From positions 5,365 to 27,473 of the forward strand of contig DAGO01000026.1 of assembly GCA_002498185.1 (NCBI GenBank): DNA of 22,109 bases. Reading direction: 5' to 3'. Positions 8,201 through 15,926 of this stretch are shown piece after piece. The translations under genes were made by a program, and so were the position numbers. The notes under the pieces were generated by a model, which ran no database searches, had not been told where the DNA came from, and saw only the letters and a program-made list of their open reading frames with translations. The DNA comes from Euryarchaeota archaeon UBA10 (GTDB lineage: Archaea > Thermoplasmatota > Poseidoniia > Poseidoniales > Poseidoniaceae). The stretch's first letter is position 1. The number at the start of each line of letters is the position of its first letter.

Positions 8201-8614
8201 TGTAATGTGAACATAATCCTCGTCGTCTCCACTTCCTGGTTGTCCATCACCCCAGTTCCTGTAAGTGAATGGAGTTCCATCATGCCAGCGATAATCTCCT
8301 TCGCTTTGGTGGTCAGACAATCCAATCCATAGGTGCCTTGTAGTGTCATTGTTAACTGCAAAAGTATCGAAAATCCATTGATCTTCATTTGCATCGTCTA
8401 TTGTTACCAAGAATCCGCCTAGGCTTCTTGCAACTGATGCAGCGTCGCTCCAAGATGATGCTGAAAGCAGATGATAGGTGTGATTATTTGCTGGGTTAAC
8501 CACAGTGTCTAGAACTTCAATATCCTGAACCTCGTTAGCAGAAGAAGTCGTAACGAATGGAGTCGCAGAAACAAGCAACATCAGGGCCGTCAAGAGTATA
8601 GCCTTTTGATTCAC
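5198..8614 (-). CDS. Giant membrane-anchored surface protein (C-type lectin, LamG, PPC-like repeats, EF-hands)
   Basis: Probably a cell-surface adhesin or glycan-binding protein, 1138 residues if translation starts at the GTG at 8614. In order: a signal peptide (about 1-27, cleaved near SSANE); a C-type lectin domain (42-169, with WIGL at 96-99 and WNDL at 150-153); a LamG/concanavalin-like domain (173-331); four PPC-like beta domains (368-865); a proline-rich linker; three EF-hand loops (903-914, 927-938, 985-996, the third with Met in place of Gly6); a thrombospondin-3-like Asp-rich stretch (1009-1045); one membrane helix (1051-1075); and a 63-residue proline-rich cytosolic tail. The GTG start is preferred because TTAAATAA lies 23-30 nt upstream and it gives a standard signal peptide. 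The ATG at 8665 would add 17 residues. No enzymatic motif is seen. Confidence 0.88.
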   Translation of the reverse strand: MNQKAILLTALMLLVSATPFVTTSSANEVQDIEVLDTVVNPANNHTYHLLSASSWSDAASVARSLGGFLVTIDDANEDQWIFDTFAVNNDTTRHLWIGLSDHQSEGDYRWHDGTPFTYRNWGDGQPGSGDDEDYVHITGTNMGSIEPASWNDLEDDPQYFPVYGVVEVGEGADYALRFDGDDDHIVIDEDLPDWGNHIEIEAWVNVADTDGIQFITMLGDYGWGLYLNDGYLAYSNEYSLSRNPTSNISIQEGVWTHVKVVVDSENGGEFFIDNVSAGLIDANYSQIPAGDFGSNDCFQSGEDCDELYIGRMGAGCDCNYFRGMMDDVRIGNAENESFWMFTEGEGDSTEDYQGLIGMIHGAAWVMPDGTIIAQAFELENGEYYDDFSASAGDTLLFFMEIPENTQYAYLNMYSWDFEYEEDYEEAEYEIYIAKDRIPSAWDHDYEVETYYGLYVYEYFDWPQEGTYWITLSSSHDIDQLEVNAYWELAPEPPELDEMTELNDGISVTGQRISRDSGKSLYFYVDLQDELAELRVKTWGGPGDCELHIALGALPYTDDWVWIEDEWFEESSGSNGRQIGGQQTSDHSYNSGNDEIVQIFDAQPGIYYVMMTSYSGCRDVTIQADFTYAPNNVDPESAVELTDGISYGPLSGFEGLDQFFYIDVPVGTERLEVDLNNGDGEAKLMMRLDQFPTWSTYDMHSNAPGAGDKLGFNDPTPGRWYILLGSEEYYSRIDITASFEERYVWTYDGEPIQLFNDEEIAGMSAPEGEELYFFIDLDETSAVDLDIKTWGGEGDLGLFAEVEEIDWDAFYEELDEPMGRQFGETQYESDWGGAEEEIYIFFASGRIDITVYANTEIEDISIIATWDEFDEPGPRPDPPITEPPIDDEILSCDKYVDVIFEDMDRNGDGDISRDETFDGDDTEFEEIDINRDGVIDKTEATVAICTCDNEIYITLEQISTGGMGEYSIEFLSGIAWKNEFDFFEMDSNNDMMIDFGEIEDYTESCVTTYDPLDRDGDGTPNEKDAFPDDPSEDTDTDGDGIGDNADFIASVDNDIIWVSASILGLILVSALGMMFVRSKRRPEYAWEEYQKDRMSESMLASMSSPVSPPPSQEVVPPALDLGPPVKEVPEDMTVSDLYD
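5480..5944 (-). repeat. EF-hand and thrombospondin-3-like calcium-binding region
   Basis: This part of the surface protein encodes three 12-residue EF-hand loops of the form D-x-N-x-D-[G/M]-x-I-[S/D]-x-x-E and then an Asp-rich D-x-D-x-D-G tract (DRDGDGTPNEKDAF, DTDTDGDGIGDNAD). It sits between the beta domains and the membrane helix, so calcium could stiffen the stalk next to the membrane. Spacing and residues are read directly from the translation; calcium binding is inferred. Confidence 0.75.
6020..7513 (-). repeat. Four diverged PPC-like beta-domain repeats
   Basis: Four consecutive segments of about 110-130 residues share the plan E-L-x-[DN]-G-[IE] ... [LQ]-[YF]-F-[YF]-[VI]-D-[LV] ... 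G-x-[YW]-Y-[IV]-x-[LM] ... ending in an alternating beta strand. Repeats two and four share the block [RD]-[VI]-K-T-W-G-G-[PE]-G-D, and an N/M-G-R-Q-[IF]-G element. This matches the bacterial pre-peptidase C-terminal (PPC) style of stalk domain. The repeats are too diverged at DNA level to recombine readily. Confidence 0.65.
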
Positions 8615-8636
8615 GGTCTGTACACGCAGAAACTTG

Positions 8637-8644
8637 TTATTTAA
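8637..8644 (-). promoter_or_regulatory. TATA box for the surface-protein gene
   Basis: TTAAATAA on the minus strand ends 22 nt before the GTG at 8614, so it spans -30 to -23 relative to that codon. This is where an archaeal TATA box lies for a transcript beginning at the start codon. No Shine-Dalgarno sequence precedes the GTG, consistent with a leaderless mRNA. The box lies within the reading frame extended to the ATG at 8665. Confidence 0.5.
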
Positions 8645-8711
8645 TCTAACACCCGAATTGCCCATTGGAAGTACATTGCGAATCTTACCATTGCCAAACT
8701 GAATAGTAGAC

Positions 8712-11700
8712 TTACTTCATCCTTTTACCGCCGATTCTGAGTTCGGTCTTGAGTGGCATTTGGTGTTCCCAAGCGAATTCCTTGACAATTCGCCAACCCT
8801 TTTCTGAACCCTCGTAATCGGTAACATCGATAATTTTGTCTCTAGTATTTGCCTTGAATGCTGCAACGGGCTCGGCGTTTCTGAAAACTAGATATGCGCT
8901 ACCAAAGCCGAATTTTTGTTTTAGGACATCTGCGAAGTATGGTGCAATCGGGTCAGAAGGAGGAATGACGAAATCACGAATAGGTGTAACATTCTTTGCC
9001 TCATCGAGCAATTCCTTTTTACCCCAGCAAACTTCGTGTAAATCTTGTATCAAGAATCCCTTAATCAGAGTTGAATCCTCTTCAAACTCAGTCAGAATTG
9101 CTTTCAATTCTTCGGGCTTAAATGGGGTGCCAGCTAAGCGAGTGAATTGTTTCAATGTGATAACAGGATAATCTGATACTAATCTGCGCAGGTATTCCCT
9201 TCGTAAAATTACAGGGTCTAATCCTCTACGAGGAGCTACAGAACGGAATCCTCCTCGATAATCCTGAACCATGTGTCCACTCCTCAGTAGCGGTTGAATC
9301 AATTTTCTGAATGCTGCACGCTTCATCGCATGTCTTTCCATGAACAAGTTAGGGTCACTATGACTTTCGAAGAATTCTAGAACATCTAATAACTCCTCAT
9401 TTGGTTCTTCTCCCCTGATTGCTAGCAATGTTGAGAAGTGGTCGTATGATGCCCAAACTTGATGTCCTCTGAGATTGATTCCTTGGTGCAACTGATTAGC
9501 ACTTGCCATGTTTTTCAGACTGACGCGATAAACTTCTGCTCTTCCACGCAATCCGAAATCGTCACGGATTTCTTGGACACTTTCAAGGGCCTGGATTTCA
9601 TTTTCGAGCCTTGAATTTTGGTGTAGATGGTGACGGTGGAATAGCGCACGCTCCGCTATTTCTCTAGGTTGTGGGTCGACAATTCCTCCACGGATCATTC
9701 TCTCTCCGGCTAATTTGAAGCCAATACTTTCGAGGGCTTTTCTTGAGTCATCTTCCAATTCAGTGACAGGGATTCCATTGAATTGAGATAGAACGGCCAC
9801 ATCCACGAGTTGGTCTGAGTGGTTGTCAAGTAACTTTTCGAAAGCCGCACAGAATTCATCCAAGTAAGCATAAGGAATGTGCATGTCTTTAATCTCTAGG
9901 TAATCGTTAATCTTGAACATCAACACTTTACCAATCGGGTCAACTCCCTTGAACACAGGAAGATACCATCCTCTGTCCAAAACTGAGCGAACTTCCCATA
10001 TGAATCTCGAAACATAAGGGTCGGATTGAGTTAGAATTCTCAATGTTCTATCTTCACGACTTTGGGTGCTCAACTTGGCAACCTCTTCAGGAAGAACATA
10101 GAATGCTTCAGGCTCTGGAACAAGCGCCATAATCTTTGCAATTTTTCCTTTATTTTCCAAATTTCTTAGTGCGATTGCTAATTCTTCTACACTTCTAGAA
10201 ACATAATATCGCAATGTGAATGCTTTGACTGGTCCCATTCTCTTGATGACTTCTACGAGTGCATCTTCGAAATCCATTGGCTCATAGACATCAATAACTC
10301 TGTGGAATAAAGATAACCTTCTGCGTCTTCCACTAACATCTTCGAATTGCTTGACTAGACACAGCTGTCTCTCTAGATTACTAATGGCATTTTTCAGGTC
10401 TCTCTGTAATGATTTGTGGTCTTCACCCTTGGGGAAATCGGCTAGAATCTCTTGTCTTGTCAAATTCTCGCCCTTTGGGATCTTTTCTAGAATCAACTTC
10501 TCCATTTCTCCAAGCCATGGTTCTGGCTTTAATCCCAACAACATAGGGATGTTTTTCCTAGTTGTGTAACCAATACGATTGTGTAATAGTCGCCCCATCA
10601 CTACATCTGAATCGAGTTGTAAATCCTTCCAATCAGCATACCTAAAGCCGTCTACACGGTAGAGCATTTCTTGTTGTTTTTGGAATAATATGTGTTGGTC
10701 AAATGCCGAGAAACCGTCATTATATTGCTCAAAGGATTTCTTCATCACCATGTTTTGAACCCAACGGTATTCAACGACATCTTCTTCTCCGCCAGTGATT
10801 TTATGTTCATCCACTTTGAGAATATATTCTGCGTCATCAGTTTGTCTATAGAAACCAACCGAAATTACATTCCTTATCTCCAATTCATGAATAATTGAAT
10901 CGATTTGGCCCTGTGGGAATGGCAATCTAGAATTAATTTGGTCTCCCCTTGCAGGACCTTCGCTACCTAGCATTTCGATTATTTTCACTCTCAATGCTTC
11001 GTGTGGATCCGTAATTGTTCTCTTCTCCCATTTTGTTGCAGCTAAACCATCAAACTCAGTGGCAACTTCGTAACTTATGCCTTTAGTGTAAAGATCACGG
11101 ATGTCTTCCATTTCTTTACCTCCAGCCTCAGATATTCTGCCGAGAGTTCCGTGAATTTCTGCCATGTATGTCGTAAACCACTTGTCATCAAGTTCAGCAG
11201 TTCCGGTCGAGCGCAATTTTGTAATTTCACCTTTGGTTGCTAACTCGCGTACCCATCCTTCAATCGTACTGTGTTCAATCCCCTTCAATTTGGATGCATA
11301 TAGCGGATTTTCCCACTTTCTATCTAATCCTCCACCTTTACTCATTAGGCTAAGCAATTCGGCTGCGTTGGTAGGTTTAGGAATCTTACTTGAGTAGTAA
11401 TCATCAATTTGTTCTTCACTCAATTCAGTAGCAAGGCTTCGATTACCTAGTAGCCGTTTCAGAATTTCAGGGTCAATGTCTTTGACAAGGAATGCCCTAG
11501 TTTTCATCGATAACAAATCTTCGAATGTACTCATGTAAAGGCTCATACCGAGTCTTGAAGGGACTGGAACTTTGGTGTGAACAATTCTTGCCTCAGATTC
11601 TTTACTCGCTTGCAAGAACTGATTTAGTGAGATGATATCGATATCGCCAAACATTATCTCAGCCTTTGCTTCCTTAATCAGTAAGGAATCTTCGATGGAC

Positions 11701-14036
11701 CTGTGTCTCTGTAATAGTGCATCTGCCCTTTGTTGGAATTGTTGAGGACTGACTTCGTCAGCTCCAATTCGCTTTGGTATAATTAGCGAGCGGCCAGCAA
11801 TTTCTCTGAATCTCTTAGCGAAAATTTGAGTGTTAACAATGTACCTTTCGATAACTTCCATGTGGTCATTTGATTGGAACGATTCATACATCTTTCCAGG
11901 GTCGACTTCTTGGCTTGTCTTAATCAAAAGGCCGTTTTCGTCGAAAGACAATTCGAGGACAGCAATGCCATCTTGCTCTGCCAAACCTGCCATGAAATAT
12001 CCCAATGCAGTGTTGAATCCTCTACCTCTGCATGATGTGATTAGGTATGTTGGCATTCCTCCAGAAACAATTTGCTCAACAATTAACCGATTAGGGTCTG
12101 GAACTTGGAATGAATCAAGAGTATGCTCTTCGAGATGTCTTGCAATTGTATTCGCTACACCTTCGCCTAAGCCGTACACATCCCGCAAAATCATTCGTGG
12201 GTCATTCTGTCTGCGTAAAGCGTTCACGCTATGCCCGATTAAGTCCAGAAGTGCCTTTGACAATTCTCTGGACCTGCTTCTAGCTTCTCCACTCCAAGAC
12301 GGAACCGTCGGTCTGTATCCAGTTACAGAGTTAACATTCACTCTAGTGCCCTGGATATTCGTGACTCGGTATGTTGAACCACCCAATAGAATCACGTCTC
12401 CATTACGTAAATTGGCAACGAATGAAGAGGATAATTGACCCAAAATACTGCCTTCTGCATTGAATACTAGGTATGAATTATCGGGTGCAATTGTTCCGAT
12501 GTTTGTGTAATAAATCATTCTCGAATAACCACGCTTTCCGTAGATATTGTCTTCCCAATCAATCCAAACACGCCTTTCTTCTTCTAGCATGTCGAGAACT
12601 TCGATAAAATCGTCATATCCTAAGTTTCTGTAAGACCAAGTGCTAGTTACAACTTCGAAGGCCTCATCGATATCTCTCTCATTGATTATGACTAGACCGA
12701 TAAGGAATTGCGCAAGAACATCAAGACAATTTTGTGGGAAATCAAGCATGTCCATGTCGCCGGTTTGGATTGCTGCTTGCAGTGCTGCTAACTCAATTAA
12801 ATCGTCAACACTTGTAGGCAAAAATCTAGCACGTGGGATACCACCTACATGGTGGCCTGCTCTACCAATTCTCTGTAATGCAGTTGCAATGTCACCGGGT
12901 GAACCGATCTGAATAACCATGTCAACAGAACCAATGTCAATACCCATTTCAAGTGACGAAGATGTAACTACAGCCCGTAAATGGCCGAGTTTGAGTTTTC
13001 TTTCAACATCGAGACGGATTCTCTTGTCCATTGAACCATGGTGTCCTGCTACCAAATCTCCAAGATATGGACGTAATTTCTGGACTAGCGTTTCAGTCAT
13101 CTTTCTAGTATTTGCGAAAACAAGAGTAGTTGTGTGTGCACTGATTAGATCAGCAACCATTTCGACATTCATTTCAAGGACTTTCATTACAGATAGGTCA
13201 CTGAATTTTGGAGAACACAATAGGATGTCTAAGTCTAATTCACGAGCACCACTAATTTTCGCTATTTTCACTGTTTGATTGTTATTACGACTTTCTCTGT
13301 CATCACTAGCCACTAAATATTCAGCAACTGTTTCGAGGGGTTCCATTGTAGCAGAGATTCCTATTCTCTGCACGGGTCTTTCTAATATGGTATCAAGCAG
13401 TGAAATTGTAAGAGCAAGATGTACTCCACGCTTGGTAGGAACCAATGAGTGCATTTCATCAATAATTATCCATTCAACATTAGAAACAATTGGCTGGAAT
13501 CTTGGAGAGGATATGGCAATAGCCATGCTTTCTGGAGTCGTAATTAGGATGTGAGGGGGCTTTCTCAGCATTTTTTGCCTTTCAGATTGAGGTGTATCTC
13601 CTGTTCTCAGCCCGACTCTAATTTTACCTTGTGCTCTATCAGGAAGATACTTCTTTTCAATTTCCTCGAGTGGGCCAATCAGATTCTTTTGAATATCATT
13701 TGCTAAAGCTTTGATTGGTGAAATGTATAGGCAGTATACTCTCTCTTCTAAGGTTCCATCTAATGCATGCCGAACAAGGCTATCGATAATTGTCAAGAAT
13801 GCAGTGAGCGTTTTACCTGAACCAGTTGGAGAGCAAAGTAGCAAATGATCTCCATCCATAATCGATGGAATCGCCAATTTTTGAGGTTTGGTAAAATCAG
13901 GGAATTTATCTCTGAACCAATTGCGAACAGGCTGGCATAATTTCTCATACAAATCCTCGCTTTCAAGAGGATTTTCTAGATAAGAGATATTTGCCATATT
14001 TATCGACTCACTATCCGTGAAGGGGAGCGTGTGCAT
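8712..14036 (-). CDS. lhr: Lhr-type DExH-box helicase, very long form
   Basis: A superfamily 2 helicase of 1774 residues from the ATG at 14036. N-terminal motor: Q-motif region (FTKPQKLAIP, about 48-57), motif I SPTGSGKT (69-76), TTPES (166-170), DEMH (193-196), SAT (228-230), a motif V-like SSSLEMGID (359-367) and QRIGRAGH (388-395). The rest (about 430-1774) includes the Lhr core and a large C-terminal part with winged-helix-like segments, which could act in DNA binding or oligomerisation. Short archaeal Lhr proteins have about 850-950 residues and bacterial long Lhr about 1500, so this resembles an extended long form. Lhr is linked to DNA repair and replication-fork processing. The frame also opens at TTG 14072, and an ATG at 13997 fits too; 14036 is chosen because TTTATTA lies 27-33 nt upstream. 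It is divergent from glyS. Confidence 0.88.
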   Translation of the reverse strand: MHTLPFTDSESINMANISYLENPLESEDLYEKLCQPVRNWFRDKFPDFTKPQKLAIPSIMDGDHLLLCSPTGSGKTLTAFLTIIDSLVRHALDGTLEERVYCLYISPIKALANDIQKNLIGPLEEIEKKYLPDRAQGKIRVGLRTGDTPQSERQKMLRKPPHILITTPESMAIAISSPRFQPIVSNVEWIIIDEMHSLVPTKRGVHLALTISLLDTILERPVQRIGISATMEPLETVAEYLVASDDRESRNNNQTVKIAKISGARELDLDILLCSPKFSDLSVMKVLEMNVEMVADLISAHTTTLVFANTRKMTETLVQKLRPYLGDLVAGHHGSMDKRIRLDVERKLKLGHLRAVVTSSSLEMGIDIGSVDMVIQIGSPGDIATALQRIGRAGHHVGGIPRARFLPTSVDDLIELAALQAAIQTGDMDMLDFPQNCLDVLAQFLIGLVIINERDIDEAFEVVTSTWSYRNLGYDDFIEVLDMLEEERRVWIDWEDNIYGKRGYSRMIYYTNIGTIAPDNSYLVFNAEGSILGQLSSSFVANLRNGDVILLGGSTYRVTNIQGTRVNVNSVTGYRPTVPSWSGEARSRSRELSKALLDLIGHSVNALRRQNDPRMILRDVYGLGEGVANTIARHLEEHTLDSFQVPDPNRLIVEQIVSGGMPTYLITSCRGRGFNTALGYFMAGLAEQDGIAVLELSFDENGLLIKTSQEVDPGKMYESFQSNDHMEVIERYIVNTQIFAKRFREIAGRSLIIPKRIGADEVSPQQFQQRADALLQRHRSIEDSLLIKEAKAEIMFGDIDIISLNQFLQASKESEARIVHTKVPVPSRLGMSLYMSTFEDLLSMKTRAFLVKDIDPEILKRLLGNRSLATELSEEQIDDYYSSKIPKPTNAAELLSLMSKGGGLDRKWENPLYASKLKGIEHSTIEGWVRELATKGEITKLRSTGTAELDDKWFTTYMAEIHGTLGRISEAGGKEMEDIRDLYTKGISYEVATEFDGLAATKWEKRTITDPHEALRVKIIEMLGSEGPARGDQINSRLPFPQGQIDSIIHELEIRNVISVGFYRQTDDAEYILKVDEHKITGGEEDVVEYRWVQNMVMKKSFEQYNDGFSAFDQHILFQKQQEMLYRVDGFRYADWKDLQLDSDVVMGRLLHNRIGYTTRKNIPMLLGLKPEPWLGEMEKLILEKIPKGENLTRQEILADFPKGEDHKSLQRDLKNAISNLERQLCLVKQFEDVSGRRRRLSLFHRVIDVYEPMDFEDALVEVIKRMGPVKAFTLRYYVSRSVEELAIALRNLENKGKIAKIMALVPEPEAFYVLPEEVAKLSTQSREDRTLRILTQSDPYVSRFIWEVRSVLDRGWYLPVFKGVDPIGKVLMFKINDYLEIKDMHIPYAYLDEFCAAFEKLLDNHSDQLVDVAVLSQFNGIPVTELEDDSRKALESIGFKLAGERMIRGGIVDPQPREIAERALFHRHHLHQNSRLENEIQALESVQEIRDDFGLRGRAEVYRVSLKNMASANQLHQGINLRGHQVWASYDHFSTLLAIRGEEPNEELLDVLEFFESHSDPNLFMERHAMKRAAFRKLIQPLLRSGHMVQDYRGGFRSVAPRRGLDPVILRREYLRRLVSDYPVITLKQFTRLAGTPFKPEELKAILTEFEEDSTLIKGFLIQDLHEVCWGKKELLDEAKNVTPIRDFVIPPSDPIAPYFADVLKQKFGFGSAYLVFRNAEPVAAFKANTRDKIIDVTDYEGSEKGWRIVKEFAWEHQMPLKTELRIGGKRMK

Positions 14037-14062
14037 AGACGTCTTCAATGTTTGGTTTTTGG

Positions 14063-14069
14063 TAATAAA
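14063..14069 (-). promoter_or_regulatory. TATA-like box for the Lhr helicase gene
   Basis: TTTATTA on the minus strand lies 27-33 nt before the ATG at 14036, about right for a leaderless or very short-leader transcript. The alternative ATG at 13997 has no such element at the same distance. Confidence 0.35.
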
Positions 14070-14072
14070 CAA

Positions 14073-14188
14073 TTTGAGGTCCTAATTTCCAGTACAAAAG
14101 GGATACTGTGGGGCATAAATGTTGTTTATCGTAATTTTGATTGTATTTACAAAATCCATTTTTCAAGTTAACAATAGGAGGTGGCCTC
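14073..14188. promoter_or_regulatory. AT-rich divergent intergenic region between lhr and glyS
   Basis: This is the main gene-free stretch of the window. It is richer in A and T than the surrounding genes. It contains GTTGTTTATC (14121-14130) and TTGTATTTACAAAA (14141-14154), either of which could supply a TATA box for the rightward transcript. ATTTTG (14134-14139) and CAAAAT (14150-14155) form a 6-bp inverted repeat with a 10-nt spacer around the second candidate. It ends with a near-perfect Shine-Dalgarno sequence (14176-14184). I see no tRNA and no recognisable riboswitch. Confidence 0.4.
14176..14184 (+). promoter_or_regulatory. Strong Shine-Dalgarno sequence serving an upstream ORF
   Basis: AGGAGGTGG matches the complement of the archaeal 16S 3' end (CACCTCCT) almost perfectly. 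The GGAGG core (14177-14181) lies 7 nt before the ATG at 14189 but more than 30 nt before the glyS ATG at 14215, so it serves the upstream ORF. GAGG (14178-14181) can pair with CCTC (14185-14188) across a 3-nt loop, which might partly mask the site. Confidence 0.6.
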
Positions 14189-14242
14189 ATGTACCCCTTT
14201 GATTACGCAGGTGCATGGAGGAGTTCAGTACTGAGCGTTTGA
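14189..14242 (+). CDS. Candidate leader peptide (17 codons) overlapping the glyS start
   Basis: A short ORF, ATG at 14189 and TGA at 14240-14242, encodes MYPFDYAGAWRSSVLSV. It has the best Shine-Dalgarno sequence in the window at ideal spacing. It overlaps the first 28 bases of glyS in a different frame (glyS starts 26 nt downstream), and ends after the glyS start codon, so ribosomes terminating here could re-initiate backwards or interfere with glyS initiation. It contains one glycine codon (GGT), so simple glycine-codon attenuation is weakly supported. It may be a regulatory upstream ORF, or a sign that glyS initiation works differently from the annotated ATG. No homology can be judged at this length. 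Confidence 0.4.
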   Translation: MYPFDYAGAWRSSVLSV

Positions 14243-15885
14243 GTAGATTAACTGGTATGCTAAAACGTAGAGGAATTATTCTTCCTGCTTTTGAAATACA
14301 CGGGGGAGCTGCTGGTTTGTATGACTTCGGACCTGTGGGTGGAAGATTACGAAACCGTGTGAATCAAACATGGATAGACCATTGGCAAAGTTTGGGAAAC
14401 ATTGTCGAAATTTCCTGTCCAACCATCACTCCTTATTCGGTACTGGAAGCAAGCGGTCACGTAGGTGAATTCAGTGACTTCTTGATTGAATGTACAGAGT
14501 GTGGCGAAGCGAGTCGTGCAGACCATTTAGTCGAGGACATCCACCCTAATGCGGATGCATTAACAAAAGATGAATTAGCAAAATTAATCCAAGAAAACAA
14601 TCCAGTATGTCCTTCCTGTGGCGCAAGCATCTGGGGCCAAATCGAGGCACAGAATCTGATGTTTAACACAAAAATTGGAGCAGGCGCATCCGGTAGGCAG
14701 GGATTTTTGCGCCCTGAGACCGCTCAAGGAATGTTCACTTCGTTCACCTCGATATATCGTCATTTCAGAGAACGCCTTCCATTCGGTGCAATTCAAACCG
14801 GAAAGGGATATAGAAACGAAATCAGTCCTAGACAAGGAATGATTCGCTTACGTGAATTCAATATGGCTGAACTAGAGTACTTCATCGACCCAGAAGTTGA
14901 GCCAGTTCACGATTTTTCACCCTGGAGTAGTGAAGTCACTTTGATCGCAGATGGCCATGGTGAGGTGTCAATGACCCTTGGACAGGCGGTAGATGAAGGC
15001 GTGATTAGGCATCCTACTGTAGGTTATTTCATGGGCTGGACTATGGATTTCTTAATTTCAGTAGGTATCAATCCGTCAGGTTTACGATTTAGACAACACG
15101 AGTCAACAGAAATGGCACATTATGCACAAGACTGTTGGGATGCAGAAATCTTAGGCTCATATGGATGGATAGAGTGTGTTGGAATCGCACACAGGGGTTG
15201 CTATGACCTAACTGCGCATGAAAATGCAACAGGACAGAGGCTTCGTGCTTGGAGAACATTTGACGAGCCTAAAGTAATCGAAATCGATGGTTGGACTATC
15301 GATGGTGCGAAAGCAGGTCCTGCATTCAGAGCGCTTGCGGGCAAAGTCAAGGAATATGTCGAAAATTTGCCAGCTGAAACCAAATTCCCACATTCACATA
15401 ATATCGAAGGAACAGATTTGGAAATACTACCTGAACATGTAAAACGTGTTCAACGGACGGAGAACGTCAATGGTGAATGGTTTGTTCCGCATGTTGTTGA
15501 ACCAGCATTTGGAATTGATAGGATAATTTGGCATCTTCTTGACCACTCTTACACGGAAATAGAGAAATCTGGTGAAGATTATGCTTTGCTCGCTCTTCCG
15601 GAAGTTATAGCGCCGGTTGACGTTACTGTTCTACCTCTGTTCGAGAAGGACGGAATGGATTTGCTTGCTCAAGAGATTCACAAGGACCTCTGTAAAAGGA
15701 AAAACACATTCTCAGTTTATGATGCAAGTGGCTCAATTGGTAGAAGATATGCTCGGGCTGACGAAATTGGAGTACCTTGGTGCATAACGGTTGACCATGA
15801 ATCTCTAGAGAACAATACTGTAACACTCAGGGCCAGAGATTCGGGAGAACAAACTCGTGTTTCAATTGATGATTTACCATTTTGA
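14215..15885 (+). CDS. glyS: Glycyl-tRNA synthetase (alpha2, archaeal/eukaryal type)
   Basis: A class II aminoacyl-tRNA synthetase of 556 residues that attaches glycine to tRNA-Gly in the cytosol. Signature segments: RRGIILPAFEIHGG near the N-terminus followed by GLYDFGPVG (34-42); Cys pairs C93/C96 and C132/C135 that could bind zinc in the insertion; RPETAQGMF (166-174); motif 2 region YRNEISPRQG (199-208) with REFNMAELEYF; motif 3 region FGIDRIIWHLL; and a C-terminal anticodon-binding domain from about 460 with DASGSIGRRYARADEIGVPW. The ATG at 14215 is the first in-frame start after a stop at 14200-14202 and gives a family-like N-terminus, but has no Shine-Dalgarno sequence of its own. rfcL follows 41 bp downstream on the same strand. 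Confidence 0.95.
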   Translation: MEEFSTERLSRLTGMLKRRGIILPAFEIHGGAAGLYDFGPVGGRLRNRVNQTWIDHWQSLGNIVEISCPTITPYSVLEASGHVGEFSDFLIECTECGEASRADHLVEDIHPNADALTKDELAKLIQENNPVCPSCGASIWGQIEAQNLMFNTKIGAGASGRQGFLRPETAQGMFTSFTSIYRHFRERLPFGAIQTGKGYRNEISPRQGMIRLREFNMAELEYFIDPEVEPVHDFSPWSSEVTLIADGHGEVSMTLGQAVDEGVIRHPTVGYFMGWTMDFLISVGINPSGLRFRQHESTEMAHYAQDCWDAEILGSYGWIECVGIAHRGCYDLTAHENATGQRLRAWRTFDEPKVIEIDGWTIDGAKAGPAFRALAGKVKEYVENLPAETKFPHSHNIEGTDLEILPEHVKRVQRTENVNGEWFVPHVVEPAFGIDRIIWHLLDHSYTEIEKSGEDYALLALPEVIAPVDVTVLPLFEKDGMDLLAQEIHKDLCKRKNTFSVYDASGSIGRRYARADEIGVPWCITVDHESLENNTVTLRARDSGEQTRVSIDDLPF

Positions 15886-15926
15886 ATAACTCAATGTTCA
15901 AATGGGGCCTTGATAATCAATGAATC

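Noticed and set aside
5198..8614. The giant surface protein as substrate of the adjacent archaeosortase
   Set aside because: Sorting signals end with a short motif, a membrane helix and a few basic residues. This protein has 63 residues after its helix and no PGF-like motif before it.
11830..12438. Plus-strand frame of 202 codons inside the Lhr helicase gene
   Set aside because: It is fully antisense to a helicase gene with strong coding evidence and shows no recognisable motif, promoter or Shine-Dalgarno sequence.
14073..14214. Glycine riboswitch or T-box before glyS
   Set aside because: T-boxes are bacterial, and I could not find paired conserved elements of a glycine aptamer in about 140 AT-rich bases.
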